Positions 51,203 to 60,899 of a stretch of 64,000 nt of DNA are shown here, piece by piece. The notes beneath the pieces are model-generated. The model was not told where the DNA came from. It ran no database searches and saw nothing but the letters and a program-made list of their open reading frames with translations. The stretch comes from CAYNRE01 sp964399535. Its GTDB lineage: Bacteria > Planctomycetota > Planctomycetia > Pirellulales > CAYNRE01. The stretch lies in NCBI GenBank assembly GCA_964399535.1, contig CAYNRE010000055.1:62001-126000 (forward strand), written 5' to 3'. The stretch's first letter is position 1. Every line of letters starts with the position of its first letter. The translations under genes were made by a program, and so were the position numbers.

Positions 51203-52045
51203 ATGAAATTCGGCATTTGCAACGAAACGTTCGTCGATTGGCCGCTGGAGCGCGCGTTTGCATACGCTCGACAGCTTGGTTACACCGGCATCGAAATCGC
51301 GCCCTTCACGCTGGCGGCCGATGCCCGGCAGATTACGCCGGCCCAGCGGGCCCAGGTTCGCCGGCTGGCCGACCAGGCCGAGCTGGAGGTGATCGGCCTG
51401 CATTGGCTCCTGGCCAAGACCCAGGGGCTGCACCTGACCAGCCCCGACCCGGCCGTGCGCCAGGCCACGTCCGAGTATCTGACCGAGTTGGTTCGGCTTT
51501 GCGGCGAGGTGGGGGGCTCGCTGCTGGTGTTCGGTTCCCCGTTGCAACGGCAACTTTTACCGGGCGTTTCGCCCGAGCAGGGTCAAATCTGGGCGGCCGA
51601 GGTCTTCTCGCGGATCGTACCCGAGCTCGAGCGCTGCGACGCGGTCTTGGCGATTGAGCCCCTGGGTCCGGCCGAGGGCAATTTTTTGAACACGGCGGCC
51701 GAGGCGGTCGAGCTGATCGAGCGAATCGGTTCGCCCCAATGTCGGCTGCATCTGGACACCAAGGCCATGTCGAGCGAGGCCACGCCGATTCCCCAACTCA
51801 TTCGCCGCCATCGCGACCTGCTGGCCCACTTCCACGCCAACGATCCGAATCGCCAGGGTCCAGGGTTCGGCGAGCTGGATTTCCGGCCGATTTTTCAGGC
51901 CCTGGCCGAGATCGACTACCGCGGCTGGGTTTCCGTCGAGGTCTTCGACTACACGCCCGGGGTCGAGCGGTTGGCCGAGGAAAGCCTGAGCTACATGGAA
52001 AACTGCTTGAGCGAACTACTGGAATCCGGAGGCCCCGCGGCATGA
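51203..52045 (+). CDS. Sugar phosphate isomerase/epimerase-type TIM barrel protein
   Basis: A 280-residue AP-endonuclease-2/xylose-isomerase-like TIM barrel. Strand-end residues include GICNETF, YTGIEIAPF, VIGLHWLL, LAIEPLGPAEGNFLNT (metal-binding Glu), RLHLDTKAMSSE (Asp), AHFHANDPNRQGPGFGELDF (His) and WVSVEVFDY (Glu), the usual metal-ligand set. It catalyses an aldose-ketose or epimerase step in most characterised relatives; substrate unknown. It begins 31 bases after the methyltransferase gene and overlaps the carbonic-anhydrase-like gene by ATGA. Confidence 0.88.
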   Translation: MKFGICNETFVDWPLERAFAYARQLGYTGIEIAPFTLAADARQITPAQRAQVRRLADQAELEVIGLHWLLAKTQGLHLTSPDPAVRQATSEYLTELVRLCGEVGGSLLVFGSPLQRQLLPGVSPEQGQIWAAEVFSRIVPELERCDAVLAIEPLGPAEGNFLNTAAEAVELIERIGSPQCRLHLDTKAMSSEATPIPQLIRRHRDLLAHFHANDPNRQGPGFGELDFRPIFQALAEIDYRGWVSVEVFDYTPGVERLAEESLSYMENCLSELLESGGPAA

Positions 52046-52581
52046 ACCTGCCCTACCCGGTATTCGATACCTCGTACCCGCCGCCGCGCGGCAATGTGCT
52101 GCTGTTGAGCTGCATGGATATGCGGCTCTTGGACGAAGTGGTGCGTTTCATGCGACACGACAACCTGGCCAACCGCTACGATCACCTGATTTCGCCCGGC
52201 TGCTCGCTTGGAGCGCTAGGTGCCGAGCAGAGCCAGTTTGAGCACTGGATGCAGGCGTTCCGCGACCATCTGATGGTGGCCTGCCGGCTGCATCACGTGG
52301 AAACGGTGTACCTGCTCGAACACCGCGATTGCGGGGCCTATGCCGAGTTGCTCAAAGAGGGCGAGGGCAAATTCGGCGACACGCCCAGCGAGGTCCGCCG
52401 CGAACAACAAGTGCATCGCCGATATGTGCGGCGGCTGGAGCGCAAGATCCTCGAATGGACCAGCGAATTGGACTGGAAGCTGACGATTCGCAGCTTCCTG
52501 ATGGGTCTGCGCGGCGAAGTAGAGCGGCTCGATCGGCCCGTGGGCGAATTGCCCGAAAAACCCCGCCGCTCGCGCTCCTGA
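52042..52581 (+). CDS. Carbonic anhydrase-like protein (beta class)
   Basis: A 179-residue protein whose zinc ligands follow the beta-carbonic-anhydrase pattern: Cys24-x-Asp26-x-Arg28 in LLSCMDMRLLDE, and His94-x-x-Cys97 in LLEHRDCGAY. The SPGCSLGAL segment replaces the usual RNAG loop. It is shorter than typical beta-carbonic anhydrases and the overall sequence is divergent, so activity is uncertain; related planctomycete proteins carry the same label. The ATG lies inside the stop of the isomerase gene (ATGA), so the two are translationally coupled. Confidence 0.78.
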   Translation: MNLPYPVFDTSYPPPRGNVLLLSCMDMRLLDEVVRFMRHDNLANRYDHLISPGCSLGALGAEQSQFEHWMQAFRDHLMVACRLHHVETVYLLEHRDCGAYAELLKEGEGKFGDTPSEVRREQQVHRRYVRRLERKILEWTSELDWKLTIRSFLMGLRGEVERLDRPVGELPEKPRRSRS

Positions 52582-52594
52582 GCGCCCCGGCCGG

Positions 52595-52990
52595 TTAGCC
52601 GCCCGCGGCCTTCAGTTCGGCCAGGTGCTGGGCCGTTCCGACCAGTTGGTCCCAATGCTCTTGAATGTAGGCCGGCGGACCGCCAATTTCCGCCACCACT
52701 TGGGCCGCCTGAACCAGGGGCACCATTTCAATGGCGTCCCAAGGGCAAACCTTCAAGTCGTAGGGGTTGCTCTTCTTACCCGGGATATGGACGCAAACCT
52801 CGCACCCCACACAGCGTTCCAGATCGATCTGGCACCAACTCTGCAGGTTGAACATGCCCGGGTACTGCTGGTTCTTGGTAATGCAGTCGACCGGGCAAAC
52901 CTCTAAACAGGCTTCGCAACCGGTGCAGTTGTCGGCATTGATGACCGCCACTTCCTTGGGAAGCTTCTTGCGCGGTCCCTGTTTGGCCAT
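52595..52990 (-). CDS. 2[4Fe-4S] ferredoxin-type protein
   Basis: A 131-residue soluble iron-sulfur protein. First cluster motif Cys22-xx-Cys25-xx-Cys28-xxx-Cys32-Pro; second Cys60-xx-Cys63-xx-Cys66 with the last Cys82-Pro after a long insert (HIPGKKSNPYDLKV). The extra length between cysteines 66 and 82 and the helical C-terminus (about 95-131) differ from small ferredoxins. It starts at an ATG and is convergent with the carbonic-anhydrase-like gene. Probable electron carrier in an unidentified oxidoreductase system. Confidence 0.88.
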   Translation of the reverse strand: MAKQGPRKKLPKEVAVINADNCTGCEACLEVCPVDCITKNQQYPGMFNLQSWCQIDLERCVGCEVCVHIPGKKSNPYDLKVCPWDAIEMVPLVQAAQVVAEIGGPPAYIQEHWDQLVGTAQHLAELKAAGG

Positions 52991-53271
52991 GCGAGCACCC
53001 CAGAGCTTGGTCTTCGATTCGACGTAACCACCACCATCGCAGGCGGTTTCGCACGTTCAACTGAGCGCTGGCCCCGCCCTGCGGAGCCCACCGTGCTAAT
53101 CATAAGAGCTAATCGGACAGCGTCCACGGGGGATCCCGGCCGAATTTCACCCCTCTGGCGGTTTTTCGCGGGCGGAGTGGCCCCTGGGGAGCCTTCCGGC
53201 CCCCCCCGGCAGGCCGGTTGGTCCCGGCCCCCTGGCCGCCGGGCCGCGGGGCCCGGCTCGCCCCGGGGTGG

Positions 53272-53964
53272 TTAGCGCGGCAGCGGCTTGATCCTGAGGT
53301 CGCGAAACTCGATCGGGGCCCCCTCGCTTTGCAGCAGGATGCGCCCCCGGGTCAATTCGGCCTCGGTGCCCACGTTCACCTGGGTGCCGTTTACCTCGAG
53401 CGTCACGGTGCGGTCGTCGCAGGTGATGCGGTATTGATTCCACTGGCCCAGCGGCTTCTCGACGTTATCGACGGTGCGGTACCAGTGCCGATCGCTGTTG
53501 GGGTCTTTTCGAGCCGGATCGATCTGGAGCCGAAACCCGTCGACGAGCCAGAAATCGCCGGCATGGTCGGCCATGAGCTGGGCCTCGACTCCCTTGGGCC
53601 AAATCTTGTTTTCCCCCACCACGTGAACGAACGCGCCACTGTTGCCTGGTTTGGCGGGCCAGCGCCATTGGAACTCGAAGACGTAGTTGTCGTATTCTCC
53701 CTCGCTCAGCAGGTAGCCCGCCGGGCGCCCCTGGCAAACGATTACCCCGTCGCGAATCTGCCATACCTCGTCGGGCGAAACCTTCTTCGTGGGATCGAGG
53801 AATCGCGTCCAGCCTGTGAAGTCCTTGCCATTGAAGATGGGTTTCCACTCGTCGGCGGACAGGGTCTTGGTCCAGACCAACCCGGCCGCCAAGGCCAGGC
53901 CCAGGGCCACCCCGAAGCGCCTGCGGCGTCGACCAGAACCGTTTGTGTTCGCTGGGACCATCAT
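53272..53964 (-). CDS. DUF1080 family protein (3-keto-disaccharide hydrolase domain)
   Basis: A 230-residue exported protein. A basic stretch and hydrophobic segment (RRRRRFGVALGLALAAGLVW) form the signal peptide. The concanavalin-like DUF1080 domain has FNGKDFTGWTRF near the start, DGVIVCQGRPAGYLLSEGEYDNYVFEFQWRW, then NSGAFVHV and GRILLQSEGAPIEFRDLRIKPL at the end, all hallmark motifs. Some members hydrolyse 3-keto-disaccharides; this one is unproven. GGGGAGGAA is just before the ATG pair at 53964/53961. A long frame upstream is not conserved. Confidence 0.92.
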   Translation of the reverse strand: MMVPANTNGSGRRRRRFGVALGLALAAGLVWTKTLSADEWKPIFNGKDFTGWTRFLDPTKKVSPDEVWQIRDGVIVCQGRPAGYLLSEGEYDNYVFEFQWRWPAKPGNSGAFVHVVGENKIWPKGVEAQLMADHAGDFWLVDGFRLQIDPARKDPNSDRHWYRTVDNVEKPLGQWNQYRITCDDRTVTLEVNGTQVNVGTEAELTRGRILLQSEGAPIEFRDLRIKPLPR

Positions 53965-54330
53965 TGATTCCTCCCCCCCTCGGCCGGTTATCTGTGGGTC
54001 AAAGCTTAGGCAGCGCTTGGTACCGATGCGAGCGATGCCCCTGGTCGCCGCGCGGCTCCCCAAGCCGCCCCAATTTAGCGATTGCCCGGGCGGTTTGGGA
54101 GAAGTGCGCAAGGGTTGCGGATTTCTCAAAGCCTGACGATTTGCCCGCCGATACCACCTACAGCGGATTTACCGGCCCGGGGCACCTGGTGTCTCCTCCG
54201 GTGAGCCGCGCGGGGGGGCAGTCGCGGGCTCGCGTCGAGCCTGCTGGGCGCTTGTTCAAGCGCTGACTGTCCGAACCGTCGGAGCGGGCGCGACGGCGCG
54301 GCTTCGGCGATCTAGTGCTCGGACGCCTCG
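53965..54330. other. Divergent region between DUF1080 and TolC-family genes
   Basis: A 366-base gap. No supported small gene, no clear -35/-10 pair and no sigma-54 element with exact spacing was seen. Promoters for both divergent genes must lie here. Confidence 0.4.
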
Positions 54331-56790
54331 ATGGCCTGGCGAATTGGCCGCTCTTGGGTAGGGTTCCTTGCGCTCAGCCTGGCTGCTGCGCCAGGGTGCC
54401 GCCCGGCGCGCGTAGCCTACTTCCACCCGGGCGACAGTCAGGCCCATTACCAGGCCGTGGCCATGTCGATCGACGTGGCCCACTTGGAGCAGGAGCCCGA
54501 GCTGCCCAACACCGGCCTGGCGCCGCGCACGCTCTGGAACCGCCAGCCCGGCGAGTTCTGGGATCTTTCGCTCGAAGAGGCGGTGCAGACGGCGTTGGCC
54601 AACAACCAGGTAATGCGCGACCTGGGGGGGCGGGTGCTGCTGGCCGCCTCGACCCTCAGCTCGGTCTACGACCCGGCCATCCAGGAATCGGACCCGCGGT
54701 TCGGTGTCGAGGGTGCCCTCTCGGCGTTCGATGCCCAGTTCAGCAGCCAGATGTTCTGGGAGAAAAACGATCGCGTACTGAACAACTTGTTTCTGGCGGG
54801 TGGCGTTCGCGAGTTCCGGCAGGATTCCGGCAACTTTCTGGCCCAGGTCGAGAAGCGCACCGCCACGGGCGGCACGTTTACCATGCGCAATACGGTCGAT
54901 TACGACCAGAACAATCTTCCAGTGAATCTCTTTCCCAGCTATTGGGACGTCGCCTTCGACGCCGAGTTCCGCCATCCGCTGTTGCAAGGGGCCGGGGTCG
55001 ATTTCAACCGCATCGCGGGTCCAGGCGCCCGTCCGGGCTTGAACCTGCAAAACGGCGTGTTGCTTGCGCGGGTCGATACCGATGTGGCCTTGGCCGACTT
55101 CGAGGCGGGCGTGCGCGACCTGGTTTCGAGCGTGGAAAACGCCTACTGGGAGCTGTACTTCGCCTATCGCGACCTGGACGCCAAGGTGGCGGCCCGCGAT
55201 AGCGCCCTCGAAACCTGGCGCCGCGTCGATCGCCTGGTGCAGGCTGGCGGCGTGGGGGGCGACGTGAGCAGCGAGGCGCAGGCCAGTGCTCAGTATTTTC
55301 AGTTTCAGGGGGAAGCCGAGAACGCACTCAGCGGATCCCCCAACCTGATCAATCCTCAGCCCGGCCTAGCTCCCTTCCTGGGGGCCGGGGGCGTCTACGC
55401 CCGCGAATCCGACTTGCGGCTGCTGATGGGGCTTCCCGCCAACGACGGTCGCCTGATTCGCCCCCGCGACGAACCAACCTCGGCCCGCATCGTGTTCGAC
55501 TGGGAGCAGACGGTCGGCGAGGCACTTTCGCGCCGGGTGGAACTGCGCCGACAACAATGGCTGGTCAAACGCCGCGAGCTCGAACTGCGGGCATCGCGCA
55601 ACTTCCTGAAGCCCACCCTCGACGTGGCGGGCCGATACCGTTGGCGCGGATTTGGCGACGACCTGATTCGGTCCAACAACGGCCCGCTGCCGCAGTTCGA
55701 CAACGCCTATCAAAACCTGACCGACGGTGATTTTCAGGAATGGCAATTGGGCCTGATGATGGACCTGCCGATCGGCTTCCGCCAGGGGTTGGCCGCCGTG
55801 CGCAATTCTCAATTGCGGCTGGCTCGCGAGCGGGCCACGCTCTACGAGATCGAGCGGCAGGTGATTCACGACCTGGCCGGCGCCCAGCGCGAATTGTCGC
55901 GGGCCTACGACCTGAGCCAGTCGACCTTCAACCTGCGGGCCAAGCAAAAGGCTCGCGTCGCGGCAGTGCGCCGCGAGTACGAGGCGGGCGAAGTAACGAT
56001 CGATGCCCTGCTAGCCGCTCAGAAAGACCTGGCCGCCGCCGAAGTCGCCTATTTCCGCTCGGTGGTTGCCTACAACGTGGCGGTAAAACAGGTGCATTTC
56101 CAAAAGGGCTCGCTGCTGGAGTACAACCAGGTATACCTGTCGGAAGGCCCCTGGCCGATGAAAGCCTACCGCGATGCCCAGGCCAAGGCCCGGCACCGCG
56201 CGGCCAGCCGCTACCTGAATTACGGCTACACCCGGCCCAGGGAGCTCACCCAGGGGCCCTACGCCCAGCAACAAGACTTCGAGGAACCGGCTCCCTTCGC
56301 GCCGCCCGGTACTGAGCAGCCGCTGCCCAAGCAGCCGGGGCTACCACCGGAAAGCATCCCCACGCCGGGCGCGGAGAGCCTCCCCGGAGACCGCCTTCCC
56401 GAGCCGCCCGAGCTACCGCAATCGCCCGGCGCGGCTCGCAGCCGCCGCATTCCGCCTGTAGGCGGCGAGCTTCCCGGTGCGGTAACTCCCTCCGAGTTCC
56501 CGCCGCGCGAAAACCAGCCTGTCGCGCCCGTGACTACTCCAGAGGGCCCCGCCGCCCCGACGGTTCCAGTGGTTCCAGGGGGCTCGCCGGGCAACTCGGC
56601 CGTGCTCACCACGGCGTATGCGAGCCCGTCGGGCCTTCTCGCTCGACCGTCATTGCCGGCGGCGCCCCGGCTGTTGCCGCCCGATACCAGGGGGGCTCAG
56701 TCGCTGGCCGTGCCGGCATCGCCGATGGGCACCACGGGTCGCGAGGTGTGGCGTTTGCCGGCGATCGAGCCGCCAAGCGCGTCGCATTGA
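54331..56790 (+). CDS. TolC family outer-membrane protein with Pro-rich C-terminal extension
   Basis: An 819-residue protein. The start has a signal with a possible lipobox (LSLAAAPGC). The TolC/OEP fold spans about 60-620 with two repeats: LSLEEAVQTALANNQVMRDL opens the first and ERQVIHDLAGAQRELSRAYD with YEAGEVTIDALLAAQKDLAAAE belongs to the second. After about residue 640 comes a low-complexity Pro/Ser/Glu tail (EQPLPKQPGLPPESIP and similar) to the C-terminus, which TolC itself lacks. No RND or ABC partner is adjacent. It probably forms an outer-membrane channel. Confidence 0.85.
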   Translation: MAWRIGRSWVGFLALSLAAAPGCRPARVAYFHPGDSQAHYQAVAMSIDVAHLEQEPELPNTGLAPRTLWNRQPGEFWDLSLEEAVQTALANNQVMRDLGGRVLLAASTLSSVYDPAIQESDPRFGVEGALSAFDAQFSSQMFWEKNDRVLNNLFLAGGVREFRQDSGNFLAQVEKRTATGGTFTMRNTVDYDQNNLPVNLFPSYWDVAFDAEFRHPLLQGAGVDFNRIAGPGARPGLNLQNGVLLARVDTDVALADFEAGVRDLVSSVENAYWELYFAYRDLDAKVAARDSALETWRRVDRLVQAGGVGGDVSSEAQASAQYFQFQGEAENALSGSPNLINPQPGLAPFLGAGGVYARESDLRLLMGLPANDGRLIRPRDEPTSARIVFDWEQTVGEALSRRVELRRQQWLVKRRELELRASRNFLKPTLDVAGRYRWRGFGDDLIRSNNGPLPQFDNAYQNLTDGDFQEWQLGLMMDLPIGFRQGLAAVRNSQLRLARERATLYEIERQVIHDLAGAQRELSRAYDLSQSTFNLRAKQKARVAAVRREYEAGEVTIDALLAAQKDLAAAEVAYFRSVVAYNVAVKQVHFQKGSLLEYNQVYLSEGPWPMKAYRDAQAKARHRAASRYLNYGYTRPRELTQGPYAQQQDFEEPAPFAPPGTEQPLPKQPGLPPESIPTPGAESLPGDRLPEPPELPQSPGAARSRRIPPVGGELPGAVTPSEFPPRENQPVAPVTTPEGPAAPTVPVVPGGSPGNSAVLTTAYASPSGLLARPSLPAAPRLLPPDTRGAQSLAVPASPMGTTGREVWRLPAIEPPSASH

Positions 56791-56848
56791 TGCCGGTCGC
56801 CCGAGTCGAGCCCGTCGATGGCAGGGTTGGGCCGCCACCGGCCGCCGG

Positions 56849-58132
56849 CTAAACCTCTGCGAGCAAGCCCGAGATGGGTGTTCCCTCGGAGAGTTTGATC
56901 GGCCGTCCGCCCGGCGCGACGATCTCCTTCAGGCGGTCGATTCCCAGCGCGTCGAGCACCGTGGCGTGTACGTCGGCGAAGGTCACCGGGTCGAGCACCT
57001 GGCGGCCCCCTTCCGGATCGGTGGCGCCCCAGACGCGCCCGGCAGCCAGCGACCCTCCGGCCACGGCCATGCTAAAGCCGCTGGTCCAGTGGTCGCGGCC
57101 TTCCAACGGGTTGAGCCGCGGCGTGCGGCCGAATTCACCCAGGCATAGCACGATGGTGCGGTCCAGCAGATCGCGCTCGGCCAGGTCGGCCACGAGCGAG
57201 GCCAAGGCCGGATCGAGCGTCTCGACGAGCGCACGCTGAATCGAGTGGTTATTGGCGTGACTGTCCCAACCGGCGAGGGTTACCTCCACGCAGCGCACCC
57301 CCACTTCAATCAGCCGCCGCGCCGCCAGGCAGCCCCGGCCAAACGCGGTCGCTCCGTAACGGGCCAGGTTGGCCGCGGGCTCTTGCTGAACGTCGAAAGC
57401 CCGCAGCTGCTGGGAACTCATCATCTGAACCGCCTGGGCCAGCGTGGCGCGATGCTGAGTCTGGTCGACTAGCGGGCCGCGACCGCGGGCAAACTGCCGC
57501 TCGACCACTTCCAGGTCGTCCAGACGCCGCCGGCGGCGCGACTCGGGCACCCGGGCTTCCACGTCGGGAACCTTTTGGGCCGGATCGCCCGATTGAAAGG
57601 CGTCGTACGGGGCGCCCAGGTATCCGCCTCGGCTGGGGAATCCGTCGGGCAGGATCGAAACGTGGCGGGGAATCTCCACGGCTTCATCGGCCAATTCGTG
57701 GCAAATGACGGCGCCGATGGCCGGATGCACCAGGGCGGGGTTGGGGTTGTAACCGGTCTTGGCAAGATAGGTTCCGCGGGCGTGGTCCCCCTCTTTGCTG
57801 ACCAGTGAGCGCACCAGGCTTACCCGGTGCATCTGCTGGGCCAGAGCCTGAAAGCCTTCGGCCAGTTCGACTCCGGGTTGGCTCGTGGCGATGGCCTTGG
57901 TGCCCGCCGCGATGGGCCGATCGGCGTGCGGGTCGAAGGTTTCCAGTTGGCTCGGGCCTCCGGCCAGCCAGAGCAGAATCACCGACTGCGGCCGGGTGCG
58001 AAACTCGGGCGACTCGGCCTGCCGGGCCAAGAGGCGTGAAACGCCACCGAGCCAACCCGCCCCCAGCGCGCCGCTGGCGGCCAGCCATTGGCGGCGAGAT
58101 TGCCTGGCGAAGTGCGGTTGAATTGCGTTCAT
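56849..58132 (-). CDS. DUF1501 domain-containing protein
   Basis: A 427-residue protein, shorter than the copy at 41.6 kb. A Tat-like leader (QSRRQWLAASGALGAGWLGG) is followed by ILLWLAGGPSQLETFDPHADRP, LVRSLVSKEGDHARGTYLAKTGY, RCVEVTLAGWDSHANN and CLGEFGRTPRLNPLEGRDHW, the expected DUF1501 motifs. It lies 46 bases after the DUF1549 gene, forming the second such pair in the window. The middle carries an Arg-rich stretch (VPESRRRRRLDDLEVVERQF). Activity unknown. Confidence 0.9.
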   Translation of the reverse strand: MNAIQPHFARQSRRQWLAASGALGAGWLGGVSRLLARQAESPEFRTRPQSVILLWLAGGPSQLETFDPHADRPIAAGTKAIATSQPGVELAEGFQALAQQMHRVSLVRSLVSKEGDHARGTYLAKTGYNPNPALVHPAIGAVICHELADEAVEIPRHVSILPDGFPSRGGYLGAPYDAFQSGDPAQKVPDVEARVPESRRRRRLDDLEVVERQFARGRGPLVDQTQHRATLAQAVQMMSSQQLRAFDVQQEPAANLARYGATAFGRGCLAARRLIEVGVRCVEVTLAGWDSHANNHSIQRALVETLDPALASLVADLAERDLLDRTIVLCLGEFGRTPRLNPLEGRDHWTSGFSMAVAGGSLAAGRVWGATDPEGGRQVLDPVTFADVHATVLDALGIDRLKEIVAPGGRPIKLSEGTPISGLLAEV

Positions 58133-58178
58133 CGGTCACCGCGCGGTGGGTGCTTGGAAGTCGGCGCGCCTGTGGCGG

Positions 58179-59798
58179 CTAATGGTTCCAGTTGAATTCC
58201 GTCGAGTTGAGGAGCGTCCAGCACAAATCCCCCACGGCCTGTTGGCGCTGCTCTCCCGCGAGATTCCGCAGGCGGTCCGCGAAGTGGGCCGACTCTTCCG
58301 CGGTGGGGCGGCGCGTCAGCGTCATCAGGTAGGCGATCTCGACCGCGGTTTCGCCGTCGCGCGCCAGCATGCCGATATGCGCCGGTGCGTCCAGCGGGTC
58401 GGGGTCGGTTGCGTTGTGCAACAGCTCGCCGTTCATCATCAATAACCGCTGGGGAATCGTTCCTCCGGCGGCCACCATTTCATCCTCGCCCGCGTCGCCA
58501 AATCGCTTGATGAACTCCTGTTGGCCGAGAGCCCGAGCAAACCTCAGGATGAGATGCGACTGGTAGTCGGTCGTTCGCAGCGACGAGGCCTGGAAGGCGG
58601 CGCCCACCACCTGCTCGGGTCGCAGCCGCACCAGCGAAAAGGCTGCCCAATGGGCGAATTGCAATTCGGTCGGCGGTGTCTCGTCCGTGCCTCGGCTCTC
58701 CAGGCGAAACACCTCGAGCGAGGCAATCGTGCGGATCAGCCGCCGTAAGTTGTACCGGTGGGCGATGAAATCGTCGGCCAATTGCTCCAACACGGGCGAA
58801 TGCGGCCCCTCGGGCGGGATATCGTCGATCGGCTCGACCAGCGGCCGGCCAAACAGCAGCGCCCAGGCCCGGTTCACGGTGGCCCGGGCGAAGGCCCGAT
58901 TCTCGGGCGCCGTAATCCAGGCGGCCAATTGCTGGCGGCGCGAACCCGAACTGGGCACCAGCGCGGTGGCGAAGGGGACCCGCGGGGGTACTTCGCGCTC
59001 CTCGCCGGTATTGTGCAGCACGGCCTGGTACTCGTGCTCTCCCTCGCGGATTCCGATCAGGCTGCGCTCGGTTTGGGCAAAGTAGGCCGCAAGCCCCTGA
59101 AAGTCGGCCTGCTTCCAGTCGGCCAGCGGGTGATCGTGGCATTCCGCGCAATCGAGACGAATGGCCAGAAAAGCCCGGGCTACCCGGCCGGCCAGCACCT
59201 CGGGGTCGGGCGGTTCTTCGGTGTCGGGCTTGATCGCCACGGTGATGAAATTCGTGGCCGGGTGGTCGGTCCAAAGACCCTCGCTGGCGATCATTTGGCG
59301 GACCAGGGCATCGTAGGGCACATTCTCGCGAAGCTGGTCGGCCAGCCAGTGAACGAAGCGATGCCGGCGATAGAGCACGAACGGACCGGGGATGACGCCC
59401 ACGTAGGCTCGCGCCAGCCGTTCGGCCAGGTAATGGGGAGAACGCTCGTCGGCCAGAAGCTGGTCGGTCCACCAGACGAGCCGGTCGGCCGGAGGATGGG
59501 CTTCGAAGCGGCGGATTTCTTCCAGCGACGGAATGGACCCCACCAGCGCCAACGACAACCGCCGGGCCACGGTCAGATCGTCGGCTCTGGCCACGGGGGC
59601 GATGCCGGCCGCGGCCCACTCTCTCTGAAACGAGGCATCGATTCGGGGCACCACGTCGGGCACGGCCAGGGCCGGCTCGGCGCGCCGCGAGCGCGGAGCG
59701 CGAGTGATCGGCAGATCGAGCGCCGGGAATAGCGCTCCGCCCAGCGCGGCAAGGCCCGCCAGGCAGAGCAGAACAAAGAGCAAATCCCGACGACTCAT
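58179..59798 (-). CDS. DUF1549/DUF1553-type exported protein
   Basis: A 539-residue protein with an N-terminal membrane or signal segment (RRDLLFVLLCLAGLAALGGALFPAL). DUF1549 motifs include LSLALVGSIPSLEEIRRFE and the heme-like CAECHDHPLADWKQ. The DUF1553 half has NRAFARATVNRAWALLFGRPL, RLIRTIASLEVFRLESR and LMMNGELLHNATD. It is a shorter member than the one at 43.1 kb. The ATG at 59798 is chosen; an in-frame start ten codons upstream lacks a ribosome site. Partner of the following DUF1501 gene. Confidence 0.88.
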   Translation of the reverse strand: MSRRDLLFVLLCLAGLAALGGALFPALDLPITRAPRSRRAEPALAVPDVVPRIDASFQREWAAAGIAPVARADDLTVARRLSLALVGSIPSLEEIRRFEAHPPADRLVWWTDQLLADERSPHYLAERLARAYVGVIPGPFVLYRRHRFVHWLADQLRENVPYDALVRQMIASEGLWTDHPATNFITVAIKPDTEEPPDPEVLAGRVARAFLAIRLDCAECHDHPLADWKQADFQGLAAYFAQTERSLIGIREGEHEYQAVLHNTGEEREVPPRVPFATALVPSSGSRRQQLAAWITAPENRAFARATVNRAWALLFGRPLVEPIDDIPPEGPHSPVLEQLADDFIAHRYNLRRLIRTIASLEVFRLESRGTDETPPTELQFAHWAAFSLVRLRPEQVVGAAFQASSLRTTDYQSHLILRFARALGQQEFIKRFGDAGEDEMVAAGGTIPQRLLMMNGELLHNATDPDPLDAPAHIGMLARDGETAVEIAYLMTLTRRPTAEESAHFADRLRNLAGEQRQQAVGDLCWTLLNSTEFNWNH

Positions 59799-59918
59799 GG
59801 CGTGGGGGCTCCACGGGCCGGCTAGCACCCCTAGGGCGCGACGATCACCCCTGAAAGTATATCCTGCCGCCCCGCTGCGGTCGCAGCGTGCCCGGACCGG
59901 CCGGGGGGGGGCGAGGCC

Positions 59919-60839
59919 CTACTTCCGCGAGCGCCAGTCGAAGCCGGACAGGTTGGCCAGGGCCAATTCGAGGGCGTGCGTCCCCGAACGGGCGTGACCC
60001 TGCGCGGCTAGGGCAAGGTACAACTGGTTGGCCAGCGCCAACCCGGGCATGGCCAGCCCCATGCGTTTCGCTTCGTCCAACGCGATTCCCATGTCTTTGA
60101 TGAAATGCTCGACGAAGAAGCCCGGGTCAAAGTTTCCGGCGATGATCCGTGGCCCCAGGTTCGAGAGCGACCAACTCCCCGCCGCCCCGGAAGCCACCGA
60201 CTGCATCACGGTTTCCAGGTCCAGGCCGGCCCGGTAGCCGTAGAGCAGCGCCTCGCAGACGCCGATCATGTTCGAGGCGATCAGGATTTGGTTCACCATC
60301 TTGGTGTGTTGCCCCGCACCCGGGCCGCCTTGGTGCACGATGGTTTTGCCCATGGCCCGCCAGCAGGGATCGAGCGCCGCCACGGCTTCGGCGCTGCCGC
60401 CGATCATGATCGAGAGCCGGGCCTCGCGAGCGCCGACGTCGCCGCCCGACACAGGCGCATCGACCGCGTGCACCCCCAGCTTGGCGGCCGCCGCGGCGAT
60501 CTCGCGAGCCAGCGAGGGTTCGCTGGTGGTCATGTCGACGACGTAACTGCCAGGGCGAGCCCCGGCCAACACGCCTTCGGGCCCGAGAACGACGCTGCGT
60601 ACGTCGCTGGGAAAGCCGACGATGGTAAACACCACGTCCGAGGCCTCGGCCACGGCCCGGGGGTTATCGGCCCAGCGGGCTCCGCGAGCCAAGAGCGGCT
60701 CGGCCTTGGCGCGGCTGCGGTTGGTGATCGTGGCCCCAAACCCCGCCGCCATCAGGTGGCCACACATGCTGGTCCCCATGACACCGGTTCCGATCCAGCC
60801 GATTCGCGTCGTAGCGGGAGATACCTGGGCAGCACTCAT
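59919..60839 (-). CDS. NAD(P)-dependent beta-hydroxyacid dehydrogenase
   Basis: A 306-residue oxidoreductase of the 3-hydroxyisobutyrate/tartronate-semialdehyde dehydrogenase family. The Rossmann motif is GWIGTGVMG (14-22) and an Arg-containing NRSRAKAE stretch after strand beta2 suggests NADP preference. DAPVSGGDVGAREARLSIMIGG is the substrate-binding signature, and the catalytic Lys lies in GAGQHTKMVNQ (about residue 181). The C-terminal helical domain has the expected length. It is the last of the co-directional FloA/NfeD group but functionally separate. Confidence 0.93.
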   Translation of the reverse strand: MSAAQVSPATTRIGWIGTGVMGTSMCGHLMAAGFGATITNRSRAKAEPLLARGARWADNPRAVAEASDVVFTIVGFPSDVRSVVLGPEGVLAGARPGSYVVDMTTSEPSLAREIAAAAAKLGVHAVDAPVSGGDVGAREARLSIMIGGSAEAVAALDPCWRAMGKTIVHQGGPGAGQHTKMVNQILIASNMIGVCEALLYGYRAGLDLETVMQSVASGAAGSWSLSNLGPRIIAGNFDPGFFVEHFIKDMGIALDEAKRMGLAMPGLALANQLYLALAAQGHARSGTHALELALANLSGFDWRSRK

Positions 60840-60899
60840 GAGGCATCCTGTTCTTTCCTGCGCCGAATCGATGGCCGGCGCGAGGCGCGTAGCGCTCTC

